Source: Hyphobacterium sp. CCMP332
GTDB taxonomy: Bacteria; Pseudomonadota; Alphaproteobacteria; Caulobacterales; Maricaulaceae
NCBI RefSeq assembly: GCF_014323565.1
Contig: NZ_CP058669.1
Location: 1,267,501-1,331,500 of the forward strand
Direction of reading: 5' to 3'
Length of the DNA: 64,000 nucleotides
Shown here: positions 50,090-61,462 of the stretch, one piece after another
How the letters are laid out: every line of letters starts with the position of its first letter
Numbering within the stretch: position 1 is the first letter of the stretch
The notes under the pieces: model-generated
What the model was told of the DNA's origin: nothing
What the model saw: the letters and a program-made list of their open reading frames with translations, nothing else
The model's database searches: none
Position numbers and translations under genes: made by a program

Positions 50090-50867
50090 ATGCTCTTTGC
50101 CTTGTCAGATTCGCCATCACTGAGCTTCATCGCCAGCAAACGGCCAGACGCGCAGGATGTCTGCAAGCGCCTCCAGGACCGTTATGGAAATGTGCCGGTC
50201 AAGGACGCGGAAATACTTGTCGCCATAGGCGGCGACGGCATGATGCTGGAAGCGCTGCACGCTGTCATGAATTATGGAATTCCGGTCTACGGCATCAATT
50301 ACGGATCGGTCGGCTTCCTGATGAATGACCCCGCCGCGATCTCATCAGCCATCTGCGCCGTTCGGAAAAGACATCCATCCACCCGCTTCGCGCCACGGGA
50401 ACGGACATCAACGGTCAGTCATTTTCGGCCCTGGCCATCAATGAAGTGTCGCTGCTGCGCGAAACCCGCCAGACCGCAAAGATACAGATATCGGTCGATG
50501 GCCGGGTCAGGTTGCCCGAGCTTGCCGCCGACGGCGTCATGGTTTCCACACCGGCAGGGTCAACCGCGTATAATGCGTCCGCCCACGGCCCCATTCTCCC
50601 ACTGGGGTCGCGAACGCTGGCTTTAACCCCGATCAGCGCCTTTCGCCCCCGCCGTTGGCGCGGCGCACTCCTGAGCCACGACAGCAAAGTCCGTTTTGAT
50701 GTGCTCAGTCCCGAAAAACGGCCTGTATCCGCCGTCGCGGATAATCAGAATTCCGCGACGTGGTTTCGGTCGATATCGAGGAAGCGGCTGAGGTCAGCCT
50801 GCACATGTTGTTTGATGAGGGCCGCGCGCTGGGTGAGCGCATTCTCATTGAACAATTTCAGGCCTGA
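50090..50867 (+). CDS. nadK: NAD kinase (frameshifted)
   Basis: About 259 codons, normal for the family. It makes NADP+ from NAD+ and [23 protein letters not shown] has the GGDG catalytic loop, [16 protein letters not shown] the NE/D region, [20 protein letters not shown], and [20 protein letters not shown] the NAD-binding TPxGSTAY motif. The end, after a shift, reads [20 protein letters not shown]. Frame changes near 50335, 50625 and 50745; as nadK is essential these are probably sequence errors. It starts 32 bases after DUF2336-A. Confidence 0.95.
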
Positions 50868-50942
50868 CGCTTAGTCCGTCGTTAAGCATCATCTGATAGG
50901 AAATTCCTCAATCCGCCAATGAGATGCGGAACAAGGATGGTG

Positions 50943-51317
50943 ATGATGCAACAGCTTTCCGGCGGTCGGGGAATGACAGTTCTGATTTACAGCCAATCGC
51001 GCCCGCTTCAGCAAGCGCTTCAATCCAGCCTGAATGCCATGGGCTGCAAAGCTGTCGTGACCATCAGCACAGCGAGTGAAGCCGAAACGATTCTGGCCGT
51101 TCAAAACGTCGAAGTCGCGCTGGTCACCGACGCCGGCATGATCACGGCGCTCAGAAATATTTCACCTGATCTGCCAATCGTGTCTCTGTCGAGCAACGCA
51201 TCGGATGTGTCCGCCCGGCATTTGAGAAAGCCATTCCGGGTACAGGAACTCGAACAATGCCTGATGGCATCTGCTTGTGAAAACTCCGGCCAGCAGCCTT
51301 CCGCGATGACCCTTTAA
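50943..51317 (+). CDS. Receiver-like (CheY-fold) single-domain protein
   Basis: 124 residues from MMQQLSGGRGMTVLIYSQSR. The receiver fold is recognisable: LQQALQSSLNAMGCKAVVTI (helix 1, strand 2), NVEVALVTDAGM (a possible phospho-Asp), LPIVSLSSNA (the Ser/Thr position) and HLRKPFRVQELEQCL (conserved Lys-Pro). The acidic pair after strand 1 is missing (IYSQSR), so phosphorylation in the usual way is doubtful. Directly followed by the HPt gene. An AAGGATGG site supports this start. Confidence 0.7.
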   Translation: MMQQLSGGRGMTVLIYSQSRPLQQALQSSLNAMGCKAVVTISTASEAETILAVQNVEVALVTDAGMITALRNISPDLPIVSLSSNASDVSARHLRKPFRVQELEQCLMASACENSGQQPSAMTL

Positions 51318-51342
51318 ACTTACGGCTTTGAGGAAAACCCAG

Positions 51343-51834
51343 ATGTCCAAAAAGAACAACCCATCGAGATGATCACGCCGCCGAACATGCTGCGCGTGAA
51401 AGTGGGCGGGCGGATCGGCCCTATTGATGAAGCCGCGATTGCACGCGCCGAAGCTGCGCTGGATGACATGAAGGAGGTTTTCGCCGACTGGCTGGAGACT
51501 GAAGTTCAAAACTGGAAGCCGCAGCAAAGCGCGTCATGGCCGAAGGTCTTGAAGGTGAAGCCGGTGTGGAGCTGTTTTCCCGTGCGCACGATCTGCGCGG
51601 CATGGGAACGACCTATAAATTTCCGATCATCACCCGCATGGCCGGCTCACTGTCGAAACTGATTGAGTCGGAAGAAAAGCGCGCCATTGCACCCGCGAAA
51701 CTTGCGCTGGCACATACCAGCGCTATTCGCGCAGCCTTGCGTCAGGACATTCGCGACGAAAAGAACCCGGTCGGCCGCGCATTGGCGACAGAGCTGGAAA
51801 CCCAGGTTCTTGATCTGGTCGCCGAGTTTGAATC
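51343..51834 (+). CDS. HPt (histidine phosphotransfer)-domain protein (frameshifted)
   Basis: About 164 codons. GAGGAAAACCCAG precedes MSKKNN; after a shift PIEMITPPNMLRVKVGGRIG, ARAEAALDDMKEVFADWLET. Then the HPt helix hairpin ELFSRAHDLRGMGTTYKFPI with the phospho-accepting His (AHDLRG), followed by MAGSLSKLIESEEKR and a helical C-terminus to about LDLVAEFE. This HPt subtype is typical of alphaproteobacteria. It may pass phosphate to a receiver, though the adjacent receiver-like protein looks degenerate. Convergent with DUF2336-B. Confidence 0.78.
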
Positions 51835-52976
51835 AGCCGGTCGCGCGCGCAGGCTGATCGTCGCTTTCATCCTGATCCAGTCGCGACAGGATGTATTCCA
51901 GATCCTCTTCCGGTACACCCTGAAACTGGGTCAGCGACCGCTCAACCAGCCGGCGGCGGAACAATATCCGGCCGGCCTCGCCCGACCCATTTCGATGGAA
52001 TGAAGCGTATCGATCGCCGATCGGACCGCCGGCAAAAGACGCGGCGGCAGCCCTGTCCGCTCGAAGACCGCTTTCAGTCCCAGCGGTCCGGCATCATGAA
52101 TGAGAAGCCATGCCTTTGAATGCGGAATCCCGGCCAAACGGGCCACCGCATGTTCAAAGAACTCCACATGCCCGCGTAACAGGCCCCGCAAAATCAGTGA
52201 CGGAGTCAGGCGGCCAGCGGACTGCATCTGTTCGATAAAGCGCGGCATGTCCGGAGCCACACCAGCCTGGTCCACCAGATCGATAGTTGCACGTTCGCGC
52301 GCGCCTTCCGCAATATCAACGGCGATCTGTGGCGGCAATGCGTGGCGCCGCACCAGACGCTGCAAGGCATCATCACTGACACGCGCAATGATTTTTCCGT
52401 GAAGCTGATCGGCAGGACCGAGCGCGACACGAAGGAATCCATCACGGAACGGGAATCCGCAAAGCGCGCGATGGTTTTATCGAACGCCTCATCGTCGAAT
52501 TCGGCACCGTCATTGGCGGCAGCAATGCCCATTGCGGCTTCGTCCGCATAATCGATTAGCGTCATGACCACAGGCTTGGAAACGCTCTGGCGAGCGGCAA
52601 TGGCGGCGAGTTTTGCAGCGGGTTGAGTGCGGATCAACTCGATCAACTCTGCATCATCAAAGACTGGGCTGCCGGCGATGACGGGAACAGCGATGGATTC
52701 AATGTCCATCGCCAGCTTCATCGCGACATTTTTGGGAAGGTACGGCGACTGGCGAAGCGTCACCGCCAGAGAGCGCCGGACAAGCGCCGCACTGTCTTCG
52801 GCAATCATGGCAATAATCGCATTCGCCGCTTCACGTTCTTCGGACGTCAATTCCGGCGTATCGATGCGCTGGCAAATCTTGCGGGCGGCCATCGCCCGGT
52901 CTTCCGCGTTTTCACCTTTGACCAGGCGGCGAATGTCTTCGTCGGTCAAGCGCGAACGCATCGCTACGATGGTCAT
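51833..52976 (-). CDS. DUF2336-domain protein B (frameshifted)
   Basis: About 381 codons from MTIVAMRSRLTDEDIRRLVK. Helical repeats: AARKICQRIDTPELTSEERE, SAALVRRSLAVTLRQSPYLP, IAVPVIAGSPVFDDAELIEL, TQPAAKLAAIAARQSVSKPV. The C-terminal part, after a shift, reads RLVRRHALPPQIAVDIAEGA, LLIHDAGPLGLKAVFERTGL and LVERSLTQFQGVPEEDLEYI. Paralogous in layout to DUF2336-A. Two frame changes near 52395 and 51945. It lies 80 bases downstream of the transglycosylase gene on the same strand. Confidence 0.82.
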
Positions 52977-53055
52977 TGGCGTGATCCTGTTGCTCGGGAA
53001 TCGCCCCATGGCGATCTGTCCTTGTGAACAGGCTCCGACTCGCGTTAACGAATCC

Positions 53056-53877
53056 TTAGACCCGCCGGTCACGAGTTGAATCGCGTTCATTTCGGCCGCC
53101 GGGAGGCTCCAGCGAGGCCAGAATGGCGACAACCGCAGGCGATAACGTCCCTCCGCCCTGCGCCAGACCAATCCGGCGGGACATGAAGGCGACGCCCTGG
53201 TCAGAGGTCGGCGACTGAAATCGCAGAGGCGAGATGGCCTCGGCATTACCGACGGCATTTCCGTGCGCGAGGGCACAGAAACAGCCTCTTCCCGGGTCAG
53301 CCCGGCGAGCACATCACGAACATTGCGCGCCTGTCCGCCATCATAGAACACATTGCGATTGGCAGCCGCTGCCGCCGGAAACAAAAGGTCGGCCCGCGCC
53401 GTGGGTGTATCGCTTGCCGCATTGATCAATTCGGACGCACCGCCTGCCCCGAGAAAATGCGCCGCGTACAATTCCCGGACGTTGGCTGACGCCCGATGCG
53501 GGATTCAAGAATGGACGCATTCTCGGCGGCAAGCTCACCTGCCATCCGCGCGGCAATGCCGGCATCAAATCGCATATCCAGAATGCGCTGGCGTTCCGCG
53601 GGATCAGATACGGTGAAGCGGCCGCTTTCCGATTGCTCGATCATGCCGGCTTCGCGGGCAAGACCATGCTCACCGCCATGGCGGCTCATCATCGCCAGCC
53701 AGGTCTGATCCAGAAACTGGTACATGCCTGAGGCCGACGACGTTGTGGCGCGGGCATTCGGATCGAAATTGCTTTCGCGAGCAGCGGTCCGCACCATGAA
53801 ATCGAAATTCGCGCCCGTCTCGCGGACGCGCGCGCGATCAGGGCGTGGGTGGCTTCACCCGGAGAAATTGTACTCAT
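53056..53877 (-). CDS. SLT-domain lytic transglycosylase (frameshifted)
   Basis: About 274 codons. MSTISPGEATHALIARA, after a shift TGANFDFMVRTAARESNFDP (catalytic Glu in ARES), ARATTSSASGMYQFLDQTWL (the G(L/M)xQ motif) and LDMRFDAGIAARMAGELAAE; after another shift ELYAAHFLGAGGASELINAA. No signal peptide is seen; the family occurs beside flagellar genes in Caulobacterales, where such enzymes open peptidoglycan. Coding for a murein hydrolase is clear, its partner system is not. Frame changes near 53820, 53480 and 53250. Confidence 0.85.
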
Positions 53878-53931
53878 CGGGCCGACTCAGATTGCATGAG
53901 CGCAGTCTTGTCCTCAGCCGCTAACTTGGCG

Positions 53932-55014
53932 TTAACGCTGTTGGAAGCGATTGGCCGAAAATTCTGCCGGGACATCCCGGGCTGACAGCACTGCGTCCGC
54001 CATCATTTCCGCCACAGCCGGGGCCAGCAACACCCCGTTGCGGTATAGCCCCAGCGCGAGAAATATACTTGGTAGTGTTCCGCCGCCCAGTATCGGCGCT
54101 CCATCCACAGTCCCGGGACGTATCCCCGCCCAGCTTTCGACCGCGCCCAGGCTCGCAAGCGCTGGCAGCCAGGCTTCCGCACGGCGCCGCAATTCATCGA
54201 CCACCACCTGATCAACCACCGCATCGCTCTGCCCCGGCTCGCTGCTGGCTCCGGTCACAAACCGGCCATCGCGCTTTTGAGAGACATAGGCATTCCGGGC
54301 CCGCAAACAAAAGCCCAACCGGGCGGCATCACCCTTAACGCCAACATCTGGCCTTTGACCGGGCGAATCCGGTTCAAAAGCGGTTCTACGCCTACCAGTG
54401 CATGACCTTCAGCGCCCGTTGCGATAATCGCGGCATCAAAGCCTTGGTCATTGATACGCACACCATCACACCCGGAAGAGAAATCGGATACGGCTTGGTG
54501 TTCATGGATGATGCCGCCGGCTTCCCTTACAAAGCGACAAGGCGCGGCCCGAGCAGGCGATTATCCAACTCGCCATCATCCGGAAAGCAGACCGCTCTTT
54601 TTGCTTCGAGACCTTCCGGGAGATCGGGAACGTCATGACAGACAATGCCCAACGCCACCGCGCGAGCAGCCATGGCCTCCAGCCATTCCAGATCATCTTC
54701 GCTGACTGCGGGCGAGACAACGCCGCCCACCCTGTATCAATATCCGCTTCGCCCAGATCCCTGGTCCAGTCAGACCACAGCGCCATACCGCGGTGCGCCA
54801 ACGAGACAAAGGCTGGAGATGCATTGGATTCCGCGCATTCAAATCCGCCGGCCAGCATGCCGCCTGACGCCCATAGGGCACCTTGCCCGGCAGTCCCCGC
54901 TTCATAAACCGTAACCTCGGCGCCGCGCTCCAGGAGCGCTTTAGCGCATGCCAGTCCGGCGATACCACCGCCAATCACGGCCACACCAACACGGGATTTT
55001 GACTTGAAATCCAT
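53932..55014 (-). CDS. FAD-dependent glycine oxidase-like protein (ThiO type, frameshifted)
   Basis: About 361 codons. The dinucleotide-binding start VAVIGGGIAGLACAKALLER, then EVTVYEAGTAGQGALWASGG MLAGG. Then DAAIIATGAEGHALV, RIRPVKGQMLALRV and the end AVESWAGIRPGTVDGAPILG with LALGLYRNGVLLAPAVAEMM. This matches D-amino-acid oxidase family proteins of the ThiO branch that supply iminoglycine for thiamin thiazole; no other thi gene is in the window, so another amine substrate is possible. Frame changes near 54730, 54545 and 54330. Confidence 0.85.
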
Positions 55015-55067
55015 TCAGCTCGGCTTCATGTCCGTAAATGTATTCTGCCCGACCGAAGGAGGACGAG

Positions 55068-55481
55068 ATGAAATACCTGACTATCGCATCTTTGGCATTA
55101 TGTGCATCGGCTGCCGCACCTGCCATGGCAATCGATCATCACGGCAATGAAGAAGAGGGCACGCCGCGTTGCGTCCGCCTCGTGCAAATTAACGGCTATA
55201 GCGTCATTGACCGGGAGCATGTCGTCTTTCGCGGCGGCGCCAGCCGTCATTATCTCGCGACATTGCGGCACCGCTGCCCCGACCTCAATTTCGGCGTCCA
55301 ATTGGCAACGTCATTTGGTGAAAACGCAACCTTGTGCCCGCCCGTGGTGGAATACATCACGCCGGATAACGGCTTTCGCTGCGCCATTGACACGGTCGAG
55401 GAAGTCGACAGCGTCGAGGCCGCCCGTGCCTTGATCGAAGCCCGCGCTGAAATTGAAGCCCAGTCAGACGATCACGAATAG
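55068..55481 (+). CDS. DUF6491 family secreted protein
   Basis: Intact, 137 residues from the ATG at 55068 behind AAGGAGGACG. MKYLTIASLALCASAAAPAM is a signal peptide. The mature protein RCVRLVQINGYSVIDREHVV, FRGGASRHYLATLRHRCPDL and FGVQLATSFGENATLCPP matches DUF6491, small periplasmic proteins of alpha/gammaproteobacteria of unknown role. Three or more cysteines are likely disulfide-bonded. The 3' end overlaps the convergent M48 gene by 10 bases. Confidence 0.85.
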   Translation: MKYLTIASLALCASAAAPAMAIDHHGNEEEGTPRCVRLVQINGYSVIDREHVVFRGGASRHYLATLRHRCPDLNFGVQLATSFGENATLCPPVVEYITPDNGFRCAIDTVEEVDSVEAARALIEARAEIEAQSDDHE

Positions 55482-56231
55482 CTGCGCGCGGCGATGTGGG
55501 CCCGCATGGCGTCCAGCCGGGCTTCATCCGACGGGTGCGTCGACATGAAATCAAAGCTGGAATCCTGGTGCAGTGATGACATGGCGAGCCAGAAATCCGT
55601 TGCGTGATACGGCTGATATCCCGCTGATACCATGTAATCCACGCCCAGCCGGTCGGCCTCGAATTCGTGCTGGCGCGAATAGGGCATGATGATACCATAT
55701 GTGACACCGGCCCCAGCGCTGCGGCCATATCCCGATTGAAATCAACCCCTGCTGCTGAAGCAGCGCTCCGGCGATCTGCATGCCGATCTGGCTGGCGCGT
55801 TGCTGGCTGGCCCGCTCGGCTGAATGGCGCGCCGCGACATGGCCCATTTCATGCCCCATCACGGTGGCGATATGGCCGTCTTCTTCCATGATATCGAGAA
55901 TGCCGCGATAGAAAGCGACCTTGCCATTCGGCAGAACCCAGGCATTCACCTGATCGGAATCGATCACTACGAACTCCCAGTCGAGGTTCGACATTCCGGT
56001 CGCGCTGACCATATTCGAGCCGACGCGCTGCAAACGGCGATTATAGCCGGGGTCGCGCAAGATCCGCTCGCGTTGCAACGCGTCTTGCCATGCGGCCTGA
56101 GAGAGCGCCATGATCTGGTTTTCCGAAACCAGTTGAAGCTGGCTGCGGCCAAGCGCATCATTCTGGGCGCAACCGGCCACAGGCAGGATCGTGCCTGCAG
56201 CCAGCCCCATCAGGATATCCCGTCGGCTCAT
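55472..56231 (-). CDS. M48-family zinc metalloprotease lipoprotein (one frameshift)
   Basis: About 253 codons. MSRRDILMGLAAGTILPVAG then C is a Tat-like lipoprotein signal. The protease core holds NAWVLPNGKVAFYRGILDIM and IATVMGHEMGHVAARHSAER (HEMGH zinc site); after a shift near 55735 the third ligand region PYSRQHEFEADRLGVDYMVS, then DFMSTHPSDEARLDAMRAHI. BepA/YfgC/LoiP-type periplasmic proteases clear misfolded outer-membrane proteins. Confidence 0.92.
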
Positions 56232-56345
56232 AGAAATTTTTGAATTTTCATGCTGTCCCCCTGAACGGCTGTCATTCTGTGCGCTATACTAACGCCAAAA
56301 TCCCGTTCGGGACCAGACGCCATTTTCGGCCGCAGGGAGTAAATA

Positions 56346-58438
56346 ATGATCCGCCGCCTTCTCACATTCATCTTTGGACTGGTCGTTATTCTGGTGCTGG
56401 CCGCCATTATCATTCCCTTTCTGGTGCCGGAATCATTCTATCGGGAACGGGCGCAAATCGCAGCCAGCGAAAATCTTGGGCGCGAGGTGATTCTGGCCGG
56501 CGACGTCAGTCTTCGCCTCTTGCCCAGTGTTCAGGTCCAGGCGCGCAACGTCTCGATCGCGAATGAAGAAGGGTTTGGCGATACGCCATTTGCGGAAATG
56601 GCCGAGATGCGGGTGGGCGTTCAGCTTTGCCGCTCCTGTCCCGCACGATTGTCATTGATGAATTTGTCCTGGTGGACCCGACCATCCGTCTGGAACAACG
56701 TGGCAGTAGAAACAACTGGTCGCTCGGCCCGGGCACGCCTGACACAGAGCCGGTGCCGTCATCCGGCGGCTTCGTCCGCCGCCCCGGCGCCCTGCCCTTT
56801 GATGCCTCGCTCGGAGATATTCAGATCGAGAATGGTGCGATCAGCTATGCCAGCGGTACCGACCGGCGCGAAGTCAACGGGCTGGATCTGAATATCCGCA
56901 TGCCGGGCCTCGATCAGCCGCTTGATGTCACCGGAGAACTGACGGCTGACGGCGAGAATATGACACTGTCTTTGCATCTGGGCTCTGTCCGCAGCTTCTT
57001 TGAAGGTGAAGCGGTCGCCGCCCGACTCGATCTCGGTGGGAATCTCATTGATCTGGGCTTCAATGGAAACATTCTGGAAGGCGAGGATCTGCGCTATTCC
57101 GGCCGTTTCTCGACCGACATTCCCTCCATCCGGGCGCTCGCAGATTTTGCGGGATCGCCCCTGCCTCCCGGCGAAGGGTTGGAAAACTTCCAACTCTCCG
57201 GAGTTCTGTTCGGGGTCCGGACTCCATATCTCTCGACGCGTCTGATATTAGCCGCAATGACCATATCCGGCTTGACGATCTGGCCGGAACCGGCCGGCTT
57301 GGCGTGTCATTGAGTGGCGCACGTCCCTCCATTGACGGTGCCCTCACCCTGCCACAGCTGGATGTGACGCCCTACATGCCCGTTGCACCTGAAGCCGCGA
57401 CGAGCACGGCGGGCGTGCCCGCCTGGTCGACCGAACGGATTGATCTGTCCGCGCTGAGCCTGGTCGATGCCAGCTTCGCCCTCGATGTAGGTGAATTGAC
57501 GCTTCAGGATATCGAGATTTCAGATGCTGCCATGACCGTTGAGCTGGTGAATTCCCGGCTGGAAGCCAATCTGACCGGATCTCTGTATGAAGGCACGGGC
57601 AATGCGATCTTCGTAGCCAATGCCCGCACGGCAACACCTTCTTTCCGCATTTTTGCCGATCTACAATCCATCGCCGCCCTTCCCCTGTTGGAAGCCGCCG
57701 CGGGATTTGATCGCTTGTCAGGTACGGGCCGCCTGAATATCGACCTTCTAACCTCGGGGAACTCGCAGGCCGAATTGATGAATGGCCTGGGTGGCGCTGG
57801 CAGTTTCGCCTTTGCCGACGGTGCCATTCGCGGTGTCAATCTTGCTCAGGCCATACGCGGGATTGAATCAGCCCTGACCAATCGCCGTCTGCCGGAAGGT
57901 TTCGGCGACCAAGAGGAAACGGACTTTTCCGCCCTTGAAGGCACATTCACGGTCGCCAATGGCGTGGCCACAAATAACGATCTGATCATGCTCAGCCCTC
58001 TGGTCCGCGTCGACGGGGCTGGCACGGTGGGCATCGGCCAGCAGACTCTGATTACCGCTTGCGCCCTCGCGCTGTTGCCAGCATCCAGGGTCAGGGCGGA
58101 GAGCGTGATCTGCAAGGAGTCGTTGTCCCGATCGGAATCAGCGGAACCTTCAATGACCCACGCATCGGCATTGACTGGGATGTCGTCGGCCGCGCGCTGG
58201 TTCAGGAACTGTGTCCAGCATTATTGCGGGCGAAGACCCCGAAAATGCTATTCGCAACGCGCTGGGCAATGCGTTGGGTCTGGGTGGTTCCGGGGACGAT
58301 ACAGGCGACGCCACCGATGGCGAAGCCGGTGACGCTGGCGAGGAAGCAATCGATCCGGCCGAACGTCTGTTGCAGGATCTGTTTGGCAATCGCCGGTCCG
58401 GGCAACAGGAACCTGACGATGGCGACGGTGGCGAATAA
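56346..58438 (+). CDS. AsmA-family envelope protein (frameshifted)
   Basis: About 698 codons. MIRRLLTFIFGLVVILVLAA is an N-terminal membrane anchor; REVILAGDVSLRLLPSVQVQ ARNVSI is the AsmA start. Long beta-rich sequence follows: SLGDIQIENGAISYASGTDR, VSLSGARPSIDGALTLPQLD; then the family's C-terminal domain RLSGTGRLNIDLLTSGNSQA, GAIRGVNLAQAIRGIESALT (typical GxxxGxNLA motif). An acidic tail ends it (DDGDGGE). AsmA-like proteins are thought to bridge phospholipids between membranes. Frame changes near 56625, 57215, 58060 and 58215. Confidence 0.88.
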
Positions 58439-58536
58439 AGCGCGACTGACGTTTTCGTTGCCGTAGGTTCAGAATATACTGAACATAAATGACGGAGTTG
58501 AGCCGGGCCCGGGGTCCGTCAGAACGGGAGACTGCC

Positions 58537-60131
58537 ATGAATATCAAACTTTTGATCTGCACCCTTGCCAGCACACTGGCTCTGGGCGCGACTGCTGAAG
58601 CACAGAGAGGCGGGGCGGCCGCGCGCTGACGCTTTATTCCGGGCCAGACTTTTCCGGGCAGTCCGTCACGATCAACAATGACGTGACCAACTTCACGACC
58701 ATCAATTTCAACGACCGGGCGCTGTCAATCCGGATTCAGGGCAGCGGTAGCTGGACGGTTTGCCAGCACTCTGATTTTCGTGGCGTCTGCCGCGAAATCA
58801 CCACGGACGTACCCAATCTGGCGACAATCGTCTGGATGGACATATCAGTTCAGCCCGCATGGAATACGGAGCCGGCGGTCGCCCGGGTGGTGGACTTTCG
58901 GGTGGCGGAGGCTGGACAGGACGCCCGCGTGGCGACGGGTCCCTGACACTCTATGCGGGTCCGAATTTCACGGGTCAGTCCATCAATATCGATCGGGAAA
59001 ACAGCAATCTCACCAGCTTGCGCTTCAATGACCGCGCCATGTCGGCCGAAGTTGAAGGCCGCGGCAGCTGGACCGTTTGCGAAGATGCGAATTTTGGCAC
59101 CCTTGCCGGACCCTTTCAGGACGCGTGGCCAACCTCAACAGCTATGGCTCGGCAATCGCGTGTCATCGGCCCGTCCCGACTATAATGATGGCGGAGGCTA
59201 TGGCGGACCCGGTGGTGGCTATGGCGGTCCGGGCGGCGGTTATAACAGCCGCGCCGGTACGCTGGTTCTGTTCACCGGTCCGAATTTCACCGGTCAGTCC
59301 ATCGAACTGGATCGCGAGGAAAGCAATTTCGTCCGCATTCGTTTCAACGATCAGGCCATGTCGGCAATCGCCTATGGAAATGAAAGCTGACCGTTTGCGA
59401 AGACACGAATTTCGGCACGCCCTGCCGCACTATCTCCGGACAGGTCCGCAATTTGAATTCACTCGGGCTTGGCAACCGCATCTCCTCTGCCCGCCCGGAC
59501 TATGGGTATGGCGGTAATGATGGCGGTTACGCCGGGCCGGGCAATAATTACGGCAGTGGCTTTCAGGGCCGCGACGGCACGCTGGTCCTGTTTGCTGGTC
59601 CGAACTTCACCGGCCGCTCTGTCGAGCTCACCGATCAGGAATACAATCTGACCGGACGCCGCTTCAACGATCAGGCCATGTCGGCGATCGTTTACGGCAA
59701 TGGCAGCTGGACGGTCTGCGAAGACGCCAATTTCGGAACACCCTGCCGCGAAATTTCCGGCCGGATCCCAAATTTGAATGTCTATCGTCTGGGCAATCTG
59801 ATCACGTCGGCCCGACCAATCCGCTTTATGGCCAGCCGGGTGGTGGCTATGGCGGGCCTGGCGGGGTGGATACAATCAGTATGATTCCATCACGCTCTAT
59901 GCCGGCCCGAATTTCACAGGTCCGTCGGTCACTCTGGATGCCGATACCTACAATCTGGAAGCGGTCCGCTTCAATGACCGCGCCATGTCGATGACAGTCA
60001 ATGGCCGCAATGGCTGGGTGTTGTGCGAACATGCGTCATTTGGCGGTCGTTGCCAGCAGTTTGATCGCAATGTCAGCAATCTCAATCAATGGGGTCTCGG
60101 TAACCGGGTCAGCTCGGCCCGACGTTACTGA
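58537..60131 (+). CDS. Secreted protein with five beta/gamma-crystallin domains (frameshifted)
   Basis: About 530 codons. [20 protein letters not shown] then EAQ is a signal peptide. The domain pattern [51 protein letters not shown] occurs five times, beginning near 58628, 58945, 59260, 59575 and 59893, joined by Gly-rich linkers ([18 protein letters not shown]). Each unit holds the crystallin YxGxxFxG Greek-key start and a Cys pair per domain, unlike eye-lens proteins. Such proteins bind Ca2+ or act outside the cell; here domains are tandem without an enzyme. Frame changes near 58617, 58835, 59135, 59390, 59810 and 59875. Confidence 0.85.
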
Positions 60132-61462
60132 TCCCGCTGGAACGGATAGAAATCGGTTCCCAAACCAAGAAGGCCGGTAAGCGCATCCAGCGCTTGCCGA
60201 CTTTCGTCCATCAGGGCCGGGTCGGACAGATCTTCCACGCTCAGCGTTTCCCGATAATGCTTTCCCGCCCATCCACATAATCTCGCGTAGATGTCATCCG
60301 TCAGAAGGCAGGCCGGATTCACCGCTGAAAGCTCTTCCTCTGTCAGCACAACCCGCAGACGAAGACAGGCGGGACCTCCGCCATTGCGCATGGACTGGCG
60401 CACATCAACGAAATTCACGGCCCTATCGGTCCGTTTCCGGACGTCAGGTGCGCGCAGTAATCGCGTGTTGATGTCGTCTCTTCGCTTTCCATCGGCGCGT
60501 TCAGCATCAGACGATCTTCGCCCGGCATGGCCAGAAGTTGCGAATTGAACAGATAGCTGGAAATCGCATCGCTGATGGGTACATCGTTTTCCGGCACTTC
60601 AACGAAAACCGGATCAAACAACCCGTCCGCAGTGCTACGGATAGCCGCCAGAGCACCCGCTTTGTCGTCAAAGGCCAATTCGTGGAAGAACAGGGTTTGC
60701 AATGTTCCGACGCAGACGACATCGTTGTGGAAGGCACCTGCATCGATGGCCGCTTGCCCTGACGGATGAAGACGCAGCGCGTCAGATCCAGTCCGTGGGC
60801 ACGAGCAACCGCTTCGCAGGCCTCGCGTGTTTGCCGTGCCGGAAACTGGCCTCGCCAGTGCTCACCGGCTTCACGGCCATAGACAAATATCTCGACGCCC
60901 GGCCCGCCATGATCGGCACACAGCCGCACGTGATTGGCTGCGCCCTCATCAGCGAATGTTGACTGTGCGGGAAGCGGCGGATGCACCGCAAAGCGTTCGC
61001 CTGAGAAAACTCTCGACAACGCGCGCTGCGTCGCAGGCCCCTCGATGGATCGATGCAGCGTGGTCACCAGATTGGCGGGCGTCAGATGCAGCCGCCCGTC
61101 CGCCGTATCCGCCGATGGCGAGACCGTGGCCGCATTGGCGGCCCACATCGGCGAGGCCGAATACACATTCCGCAACAGCCCCGGCGCAGCCCGCGCGGCC
61201 GTTTCGACAATTTGCCTGTCAGAGCCGGAAAACCCCGCCTGCCTCAAAAGGCAACATCGGGCCGCTCCTGTGGCGGCAGTACACCTTGCACCAGTCCGGC
61301 ATCGGCCAGTTGCTTCGCCTTCTTCAATCCTTCCAGCACAGCGGCCCGCGGGGCCGATGCTTCACCGCGATTTTTATCAGACGCAATATTGCCGAAAGAG
61401 AGCCCGCCATAATTGTGCGTCGGCCCGATAATACCGTCGAAATTGGCTTCTACAGCGCTCAT
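60125..61462 (-). CDS. astB: N-succinylarginine dihydrolase (frameshifted)
   Basis: About 445 codons, the family length. Second step of the arginine succinyltransferase pathway: succinylarginine to succinylornithine, ammonia and CO2. [20 protein letters not shown] is the family N-terminus; [76 protein letters not shown] (catalytic Cys near GPAC) and [11 protein letters not shown] follow. Overlaps astD by ATGA. Frame changes near 61240, 60765, 60540 and 60425. Confidence 0.95.
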
